Positions 57,450 to 64,000 of a stretch of 64,000 nucleotides of DNA are shown piece after piece. The notes beneath the pieces were generated by a model. The model had not been told where the DNA came from. It saw nothing but the letters and a program-made list of their open reading frames with translations, and made no database searches. Source of the DNA: Rhizophagus irregularis (lineage: Eukaryota; Glomeromycota; Glomeromycetes; Glomerales; Glomeraceae); NCBI RefSeq assembly GCF_026210795.1, contig NC_089429.1:1922001-1986000 (forward strand). The letters run 5' to 3'. The first letter of the stretch is position 1; every line of letters begins with the position of its first letter. The translations under genes and the position numbers were made by a program.

Positions 57450-60333
57450 CTATTTTTTGTCTCCTCGATTCACGTCAGAAACTATCGGGATAAAAACATT
57501 CTTCTCATTACAAGTAAGGGCGATATGTTTACGTGATTCATGGACATCATAATTGTAACGTTTCAGACACGTTCGGCTCAATCCAATCTCCCTATGCTTG
57601 TAATCGCTTAAAACCGCGAGATTCTCAGTGATTACACAATCAGGGGTTAGTTTGATTAACACACCTTTTACCATGCCGAATGTCCTACCAGAACCCGGAG
57701 CGCTGGATATGTTATGTGTAATACTCTTGTCGATATCCAACCCTAATTCCTCAGCGGCTTCTCTCTGAATAAAAGACGCGTTAGCACAGGTGTCTGCTAA
57801 ACACTGAATTGCTATCCCATTGACCTCCCCATCCAGCGCTAAAAGATCTTTAGTATTCTCCAAACGAGCTATGTCAATATCCATCGGGTCATCTTCCCTG
57901 ATATCCTCTTCTTGTTTTTCCTCAACTAGGTCTTCCGGAATCTCTGTACTTTTACGAACAGACTTTAATTCTTCCCGAAGAATCTCGCGGAGTAATTTCC
58001 TAAAATCTGCAGACCTTAATAAACTTAATGAATCATTTTTGGTGACAGCTTTTATAAGTGTGGACTTACTACTAGTAACCTTCACAGGAATCTTAATAGG
58101 AGTCATTTTAACTGATTTTTTTGGAACAGATTTAAGAAGTTTCGAGATACTTACACCCTTATCCGAGTTTACTTTTTTTTTGTACTTCGAACCGCACAAA
58201 TCCGAAAACCACCTTCCTCATCGGGAACAAATTTCAAGTCATCAAAACTTGCGGTATTAGTATCAATATCCATAGCATCATCATTAAGATCGAGGTTTCT
58301 CATTGCTCAGGCTAATTCCAGATCATCGCGTCTATCTTTAGCCTTCTGAAGTCGCTTTGGAAATCTTTTAGACGTCTCATATCCCATAATAAGATCAATA
58401 ACATGTTGATCATCCTCACTAGTCCATTCAGGAGCATCAGGGTCATCACCAACATCATGATTTACATAACCATCATCCCAATCAGGATCCTGATGATCCT
58501 GAACAACACGTCTCTGTGGTTTTGGTCGAACAGGTTTAATCTGTTGTCTATAGACCGGTGGTGGTTTAAATGCTTGTAATTGTTTAAATTGCGCCTGGAA
58601 ATTCTTGGTAAGTTCCTCGGCCTGTGTCTTAAGCAATTCTTGTAATCGTTCTTAAGTAATAACGTCTGTCGACCTTTGCATTACAGCACCTTCGTGTGGA
58701 GTCACAGGATGAGTATAGCCAGCCAATTCCTCTTTTTTAGCCTTTTCAATACCCTGGCGCCTTTGTAATCCATAGAACATTTCGCCCTTTCATCGCTCAA
58801 GATCACTCAATCTATCGATTAATATATTAAGAGGTGCCGCCCCGATTCTGGAAGCTTCAATAACGTTTTCCGGCAAAAGTCCTCTATAGAACTGGTCAGT
58901 AACCATAATTCGATTATATCTTACAATATCCCCAGCCCTCTCAACTCGCTTATAGTAAGATCGAACAGGTTCGCCTTATTCCTGGTAAAGGTTACTAAAT
59001 CGTATCTGAAGTCTTTCTTCCACGACGGTTGGAAAATTTGTGCGCATAGGCATAAATGCTTGATCCAGGAGAATCCCCTGTAAGACTATCGGTTGATTCT
59101 GAACAGCAGCATTAAATGGACCTCCATGATTTCCCAACCCATTAACGGGTTGATGAGTAGGACGTCCGCCCGCACGCCTCCACTGCTCTTCAACTTTAAA
59201 ATTTGATCTAACGATATCAGCGCGTGATGAGAAAAATGCATCTCCAACAGTTACCGCCGCATTACCTGCAATCCTTGAATATACATCAGCATCAGACCCG
59301 GGTAAGTAAGTACCAACATGTAATCCATTAGCAACCTCAGGAACAGCCAAAGCTCTGAATGCTCGGCGAGTGGCACCGGCTCCACCATTTGCAGCAGCCA
59401 CTAACCGAATATTCGAGAGTTCCCAATTTTTTCCAGTAAGTTCTGCATCAAACCACCTCGCCGCTTCATCTCTCATACAGCTACGAAGAACCCCCATCGC
59501 TCTCACCCAACCAGGAGGCGCACCAGCATCGTCCAATGGATCAATACCAACGGTATTAATATACCCTAAAAAGTTATCAATAAAAAGATTAAGATCTTCA
59601 TCTTCCTGACCATGAAATATGGGGGCAGCTATACCAACGGCAGCCATATCGTATTTTGTGGATGGTTGAGAGGAGGTGGAGGAGGGTTCAATTGTCTAAT
59701 CCGAAACCATTGTACTTGGATACGCAGAGCGGCTATTTGTTGGAAAAGTCGATTCCTAAGACATCCCAATGTCCGAATTCCAAAAAGAACCCGATTATTG
59801 GCATATACAAGCTGATTTCGTATTGCATCACGCTCGCCTATAGCTCTATTACGTTCACCTATAGCTCTATTACGTTCTCCTCTCATAAGATTATATTGCT
59901 GCTGAAGACGACGATTAGTCATCCGCATACCACCAAACTCACGTTCCAATTCAGCCAAATTAGCTTCCAAACCAGTAATAGTATCTTGTACGATATTTAG
60001 CTCATCTTGTGTAAGACCTAACAAACCTGTTTGAACCTCGAGTTCATCTTGTAATTCATCGCGTTCTTTTCGAGATCGATCACGTTCTGCTTTTAATATA
60101 TCGCGTTCTTCGTATGTTTCACTACAGCGATGAATTAATAAATTAAGAGCATGTTTAAGACGATGGTTTGCATTTTGTACATCTCGATTAACAACCATGC
60201 GATCACTAACAGTTAAAAAATCTGTTAGATCCTTAATTACCGCAACTAATGGTATATTATTCATATCACGCAAATCCCTAAAAGGCGGTCCAGTAGGCTC
60301 TGAAGGAGTATAAATTGCAATTGGTGTCGACAT
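57450..60333 (-). pseudogene. Coiled coil-Gag-aspartic protease polyprotein, decayed
   Basis: Three consecutive frames. First, 60333-59629: a 234-residue coiled coil (MSTPIAIYTPSEP, KAERDRSRKERDELQDELEV, repeated GERNRAI). Second, from 59647: a Gag core (IFHGQEDEDLNLFIDNFLGY, RSCMRDEAARWFDAELTG, then VRSYYKRVERAGDIVRYNRI and FYRGLLPENVIE). This second frame is open down to the oligo-A run except for TAA 58976, TGA 58790, TAA 58652 and TGA 58307 (low coordinates). Third, 58199-57450: a retropepsin-like protease (GIAIQCLADTCANASFIQRE) with Cys in place of Gly in the usual DTGA. Frames one and two overlap by 19 bp; frames two and three meet at a nine-A run (58173-58181). There is no reverse transcriptase, RNase H or zinc knuckle. 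It is either a Gag-protease gene belonging to this element or a truncated retrotransposon. Confidence 0.8.
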
Positions 60334-60364
60334 CGTATTTAAACTAAGTTAGAATAAAATTCAA
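60334..60364. promoter_or_regulatory. 31-bp divergent promoter region
   Basis: It lies between the ATG of the coiled coil-Gag gene (-, 60333) and the ATG preceding the ATPase (+, 60365). This spacing is very short for fungal genes. No motif is defined. Confidence 0.35.
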
Positions 60365-61587
60365 ATGGATCTTTATGTATACAATTTGGACGAGTACACA
60401 ACCGACTCGAGACAGGTAATGAGTTTGCTCCATCATGGCCTTTCCGTCTTGCCGTAGCAGGAAGTTCTGACTCGGGTAAGACAACTATGATCATTAATTT
60501 GTTAATGGGAGACAAGAAGGCAAAGGAGGATGGCGAAAGGTACATATTATGTGATGCGGTAATTCTAGTTGGCAGATACCTCGATGAACCAAAGTGGGCA
60601 GTCGTACGTGAATTTTTCAAAGAAGAAGAAATTCTGTTTACCGCAGTATCCCATAGTGAGATTCCAAATGTTAAGGACTTCAACTCCACCCAGGCTACTG
60701 TGGTAATCTTCGAGGATTTGATGGATGCGCCTAAAAAAACCCAGGATCTCATCACTGGATTTTTTACACACGGACGACACAAAAATATTTCATGTATTTA
60801 TGTGGCCCAAAGATTCTTTACCATTCCCAAGGCTATTCGTGAAAATGTGAATTATATTTCCCTACATGGAGGTCACAGAAGTTTGACCGATACTAAGAGG
60901 ATTATCCGCCAGTATACAGAAGAATCGGAGTCACTAGCTCCAGTAATCGATGACCTTACTCTACAACGCGAATTTATAGTATTTGATCTTAGAAGATCCA
61001 AGAGCGATCCGTTATCTATTCGGGTTAGATGGGATACTAGTCTCAGTTCAATCACTGATCAATCCCCGTTCGATCCGAGTTTGAACCTAGTTCAATCCCT
61101 GTTCGATCCAAGTTTGAACCCAGTTCGATCCCCGTTCGATCCGAGTTTGAACCCAGTTCGATCGAAGTTTAGTCCCTATGGCCAGAAAGCCGTAGCTGAA
61201 GCAAAAAAGTCCTCCCAGCTAATCGAGTTTGCTCGGGAATATCCATCACCTAAAGAGAGAAAACACCTCCTCGTATCCGGTGTTATAGCTAAGAATACAG
61301 ATACCTGGATTAAGTACGTCTTTCGGGAAGCCTACAGACTATCTGGTAAGACCCTGGGATCAGACTTCCAAAACTTCTTAGCAAAAGTACGGGATAGGAC
61401 CACAAAGGCTGAAATTCCAAAACCTGAGACCGTAAAGGAGTTATTCTCCCGATATGAAGTCCTGAAGTCTAGTTACCCTTTGGATAATAAAAAATTAATA
61501 GAAGGCATCGGGGTCCTTTTACAGATCTTTTCTAAGGGTCATATGGACCGTCGAGCATTACGAGTAGGGATCAATAGTATTTTGTAA
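60365..61587 (+). CDS. FtsK/HerA-type packaging ATPase (A32-like), N-terminal frameshift
   Basis: The main frame is open from 60352 to 61587. It contains Walker A (AVAGSSDSGKTTMIINLL, 60452-60505), Walker B (TVVIFEDLMD) and the downstream motif GRHKNISCIYVAQRFF, as in genome-packaging ATPases of Polintons, virophages and nucleocytoplasmic viruses. No ATG precedes Walker A in this frame. ATG 60365 opens another frame (MDLYVYNLDEYTTDS) that would join it after a one-base shift near 60415. Residues near the middle carry a tandem repeat (FDPSLNPVRSP, 3.3 units). The C-terminal ~140 residues are helical and unassigned. The 3' end overlaps the convergent gene by 17 bp. The protein would drive DNA into capsids, although no capsid gene is visible here. 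Confidence 0.85.
61059..61165 (+). repeat. 33-bp in-frame tandem repeat within the ATPase
   Basis: Units start at 61059, 61092 and 61125, and a partial one at 61158 (TCRATCCCYGTTCGATCCRA, then GTTTGAACCYAGT). Each encodes 11 residues of the FDPSLNPVRSP type. It lies after the ATPase core, so it probably forms a flexible linker. Confidence 0.9.
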
Positions 61588-62131
61588 GAATCTCGCGAAG
61601 TTCTTCCTCAGAAGCCCTAAGAATCATGGCGCTTTTTTTACGTCCTTCGAAGTCAATCCGTAGCATCATAGCTTTTAACCCAATAGCTCCTAAGGCTCGA
61701 GAAGCAAAGTTCTTAGTCATCGGATTTCTTACATGACTTACATAGTTCTCATAGAATGTAGTAAAGGGTTCGTCAATACCATCTGGGTATGTATTCTGTA
61801 AGAACTGATATAAGGCAATTTCCCCACTGTCACATCCAATGGCTATAAGCTGTTCAAGAAGCCACTTCCTAGTATCCTCGTATGAATCTCTGTCCATAAT
61901 TTTCATATCAAGTCTTTGTGTGAATAATTGTGTAAAATCCGCATTACTTGCCCGACGAATAATCTGGACCAACTTATCCCTGGCAAGTCCCAAGGCTTGT
62001 AAAGGTTCACTCTCGTCGCCAATCTTCTTTATAATCTGTCTATACAACACGCTGGATAATCCTCTATATGCCGCTTTTGCAGAGAATACTCCACAGTTCT
62101 GACACTGGTTTATTACGATTGATGTTGACAT
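61571..62131 (-). CDS. Unknown 186-residue helical protein (virus-like block)
   Basis: Intact frame with an ATG start. A CQNCG pair near the N-terminus could be half of a metal site. The remainder is helical and rich in Leu/Ala (ALGLARDKLVQIIRRASNAD, KWLLEQLIAIGCDSGE, FASRALGAIGLKAMMLRIDF). No family is recognised. It is convergent with the ATPase, overlapping by 17 bp, and lies in the same direction as the adaptor-repeat gene 153 bp upstream. A structural or accessory virion role is possible but is pure inference from position. Confidence 0.75.
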   Translation of the reverse strand: MSTSIVINQCQNCGVFSAKAAYRGLSSVLYRQIIKKIGDESEPLQALGLARDKLVQIIRRASNADFTQLFTQRLDMKIMDRDSYEDTRKWLLEQLIAIGCDSGEIALYQFLQNTYPDGIDEPFTTFYENYVSHVRNPMTKNFASRALGAIGLKAMMLRIDFEGRKKSAMILRASEEELREILTKYY

Positions 62132-62283
62132 GGCTATCTTTCTTTGATTATTCGCTCACTTAGTATCGTTCACAATCTTTTTTATATATTGTTATCTTTA
62201 AATACCTGTCATTTGTAGAAAAAAAAATAACTGGCATTAAGGGATCAATCGTTGGAAAGACCGGAAGACCGGAGGACTGACCA

Positions 62284-62868
62284 TTAGGAAGCGCAGTCCT
62301 TGCACAACTTGTCCGTTAAGTCACTCGGGCTTACAGGCATGAGACATTCCCTACACAACTCAATATTAAGCTCTGCAAGTCTCGGGGCATGGTCCTCCAA
62401 AGTTCGTGGACGACCGGAAGGACCGGAGGAAGGTGTCCCATTAGTCGTATCCTGCTGTAAGATAAAATCATCATATTCATCTTGGTCAGCCTGAATAGCG
62501 GCCCTGATTTGTTGTATATCATTGAAAGTTAACCGCTGGCCATCAAGATTTTCCTCATTATAGCGTGTTTCATTGATGATTTCCTCTATAAGCTCCTCCT
62601 CTTCAGAATGAACAAGGTAGTAGTCCTCGACTACCTCGTAGTCACTCTCAACCAGTCTATGATACGTTCTAGTACCGTGTTGAATATAGCGTCCTGTATC
62701 TGTATTTAAATATACAGGTTGTTCCTGGGGTGGAGGCAGTGCAGTTTGTCTACGGATAAGCCTTCCATTGATATAATCATGGGATTCCATAACTATTCGA
62801 TTAAAGGTATCTCCACCAACACGGATTGGACGTCCGGTTATAGGATTAGTTATATAAGGGTATGACAT
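62284..62868 (-). CDS. Protein with two NxxTGRxI adaptor-like repeats and a zinc ribbon
   Basis: 194 residues. Two repeats are seen: YITNPITGRPIRVGGDTFNR (about residues 4-23) and YLNTDTGRYIQHGTRTYHRL (about 53-72). The N-x-x-T-G-R-x-I pattern followed by G and a Thr/Tyr helix is the style of the two-cysteine adaptor domain in large DNA viruses (mimivirus and iridovirus relatives), here without the cysteines. An acidic stretch (HSEEEELIEEIINE) follows. The C-terminus is a small CxxC...CxxC ribbon (LCRECLMPVSPSDLTDKLCK, then DC). It supports the viral nature of the block. The exact role is unknown. Confidence 0.78.
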   Translation of the reverse strand: MSYPYITNPITGRPIRVGGDTFNRIVMESHDYINGRLIRRQTALPPPQEQPVYLNTDTGRYIQHGTRTYHRLVESDYEVVEDYYLVHSEEEELIEEIINETRYNEENLDGQRLTFNDIQQIRAAIQADQDEYDDFILQQDTTNGTPSSGPSGRPRTLEDHAPRLAELNIELCRECLMPVSPSDLTDKLCKDCAS

Positions 62869-63219
62869 GTCTTTTTTCTGTACGTGTCTACATACCTAAT
62901 TGTTATCTTCAATTTACAATAACCAAGTGACATCGTCATCAGTCCTTGTCAAGGCAAACATGGCATAGTAGCCTTTATCTTTATTAAATTTATTTATCGA
63001 ACTTACAAAAATAAAACAAAATTTTCAAAGTACAAAAAGAAAAATAAAATTAACTAAAAACAAAACTATATAGTCTCCAAAACAGTAATAAAGCTATAAA
63101 ATTAATTCAAAAAGGAAAAAATCGCATAACACTAAAACTATCCTGATCTTCCGCCTAGATATATTCCAACCTAAGAAGAAGCAACTATGCAAACAAACCA
63201 ACGAACAATGCGCCCATTA
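62869..63219. other. A-rich junction between the virus-like block and a retrotransposon
   Basis: No gene. A/T-rich with AATAAAG/AATAAA-like motifs. On the minus strand it follows the stop of the retrotransposon frame and is probably its 3' untranslated region. The right end of the virus-like element is expected here or further right, but no repeat matching the left flank was found. Confidence 0.5.
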
Positions 63220-64000
63220 TTAAAATCGACACACCACCCTGCTAAAGCTGTTAGTAAGTTGCACCGTTAGACGACCCATAAAACCCGAATAGTGATTAAA
63301 CCAAGGCAAACCATATTTCAACGAGTTCTTTAAATAATCAACGTCGGAGTCACGTGTGGCGTCGGAAAGGGTCGGAGGAGGTAAAGTTGAGAAAGGTAAG
63401 TACGTAGACTTTGGCAAATTTGAAGGCCGAGAAAGTTTGAGTTTATGAGTAATATTCATCGCGTCTTCCCATTTAGATTTATCATAGGAGCGCGGTAGCC
63501 AAATTCGTTTTCTAATCTTTTGGATAAAGTGATTGTGGATAGCAGAGATAATCTTCATCGCAGAGTTACGTGGAATAGAAAGTTCTTCAAAAAATTCTAC
63601 AAAGGATTTTGGAAGGCAGCCACGGACGAGGCTATATGAAGTCCAATTTGAAGAAGAAAAGGACCAACAAGGAAGAGATTTAAAGTTGTTAATAATTAAA
63701 GAGGGATCTTTCTTAACGAGATCACCAGCTTCTTGGAGTTTGTTGATAAAGTGATGTTGGTACGAGAGGAGAATCTGTTCCATAGCGATTCGTCTACATT
63801 TGCACATAAACAAGTGCATGAAATCTTCCTTGGAGTCGAGGCACGAACGACACAATAAAATGTCGATATACAAGTCCGGGCGAATTCTTTTAAGATGTTC
63901 CAAGGTAGGCAAATCTTCCAAAAAGAGTTTGAATTTAAAGGTGCGATGAAAGGAAGCATGAGCATGAGTAAATGAAGCATCATGCTGAGGTTCAGAATTT
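63220..64000 (-). CDS. C-terminal part of a probable non-LTR retrotransposon protein (partial)
   Basis: Open from the window edge (64000) to a stop at 63220; no start is inside. The segment LPTLEHLKRIRPDLYIDILL, then CRSCLDSKEDFMHLFMC, has a CxxC...H...C layout like the zinc-binding region that follows the reverse transcriptase/RNase H of LINE-type elements. The C-terminus (KIRKRIWLPRSYDKSKWEDA) is the tail common in these fungal copies. The reverse transcriptase itself would be beyond the edge. The call rests on pattern memory and could be wrong for the exact family; the frame itself is clearly coding. Confidence 0.6.
   Translation of the reverse strand, partial: NSEPQHDASFTHAHASFHRTFKFKLFLEDLPTLEHLKRIRPDLYIDILLCRSCLDSKEDFMHLFMCKCRRIAMEQILLSYQHHFINKLQEAGDLVKKDPSLIINNFKSLPCWSFSSSNWTSYSLVRGCLPKSFVEFFEELSIPRNSAMKIISAIHNHFIQKIRKRIWLPRSYDKSKWEDAMNITHKLKLSRPSNLPKSTYLPFSTLPPPTLSDATRDSDVDYLKNSLKYGLPWFNHYSGFMGRLTVQLTNSFSRVVCRF

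Larger units (their letters stand above)
54560..62930. mobile_element. Polinton/virus-like element with integrase, packaging ATPase and Gag-protease
   Basis: A compact cluster with a base composition unlike the surroundings. Gene order: unknown acidic-tailed protein (+), viral zinc ribbon (-), chromodomain integrase (+), coiled coil-Gag-aspartic protease (-), FtsK/HerA ATPase (+), unknown (-), adaptor-repeat protein (-). Integrase plus packaging ATPase is the Polinton/Maverick and virophage signature. The Gag-protease gene is retroelement-like. No protein-primed polymerase, capsid protein or cysteine protease is visible in the window, so the element is incomplete, unusual, or a composite of two insertions. 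Boundaries are approximate. Confidence 0.65.

Noticed and set aside
59656..60000. 114-codon + strand frame
   Set aside because: It is a shadow of the coiled-coil segment on the opposite strand.
57450..60333. Calling this a complete Ty3-type retrotransposon
   Set aside because: No reverse transcriptase, RNase H or LTRs are visible, and the nearby integrase is on the opposite strand with its own start.
61065..61160. GTTCGATCC motifs suggesting tRNA T-loops
   Set aside because: They are part of a 33-bp coding repeat in the ATPase and no cloverleaf can be drawn.

Overview
The window is AT-rich and intron-bearing, with introns of about 65-80 bp that use GTAWGT/GTTAGT donors and YAG acceptors. 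Its content is F-box paralogs, Crinkler-type proteins, HIT-like genes, an astacin protease and very many transposons. The protein families and their style point to an arbuscular mycorrhizal fungus close to Rhizophagus (Glomeromycota). That assignment comes from recognising families by eye; no database search was run.

Layout. 1-14 kb: a foldback repeat, an intact F-box gene (2346-4043, +), a Crinkler-type NTPase/nuclease gene (5637-8137, +) whose first exon is split by a 350-bp hAT MITE, and a second F-box paralog (12050-13750, -). 14-22 kb: low-complexity DNA, a tandem repeat, another hAT MITE, a 2.8-kb giant inverted repeat whose arms are arrays of a 36-bp hairpin unit, and a hAT transposon whose transposase has a stop codon and carries a nested hAT MITE. 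22-48 kb: mostly non-coding, full of decayed low-copy segmental repeats. It holds an LRR pseudogene, a two-exon gene that joins a Crinkler N-terminal domain to a C2H2 finger (38240-38888, -), a HIT-like gene and its decayed duplicate, and several MITEs. 48-49 kb: an astacin metalloprotease gene with an apparent frameshift. 50.4-54.3 kb: a DNA transposon with 19-bp terminal inverted repeats, carrying an RNase H-type transposase and a convergent zinc-finger gene.

54.5-62.9 kb is the most unusual part. It is a compact, more GC-rich block with alternating strands and very short divergent promoters. It encodes a chromodomain integrase, a viral-type zinc ribbon protein, an FtsK/HerA-type packaging ATPase and a protein with two NxxTGRxI adaptor-like repeats, as in Polinton/Maverick elements and large DNA viruses. 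Between the integrase and the ATPase lies a retrotransposon-like coiled coil-Gag-aspartic protease gene with no reverse transcriptase. No DNA polymerase or capsid gene is visible. The block is partly decayed: a 277-bp CACTA-like MITE in the integrase, several nonsense codons in Gag, and a frameshift in the ATPase N-terminus. The window ends inside the 3' part of a probable non-LTR retrotransposon.

How the genes fit together: the host genes (F-box, Crinkler, HIT-like, astacin) belong to expanded, possibly secreted or regulatory families and show no operon-like link. The transposons sit in and between them. At least six short hAT-type elements still have recognisable 8-bp target duplications, so the exact pre-insertion reading frames can be read.
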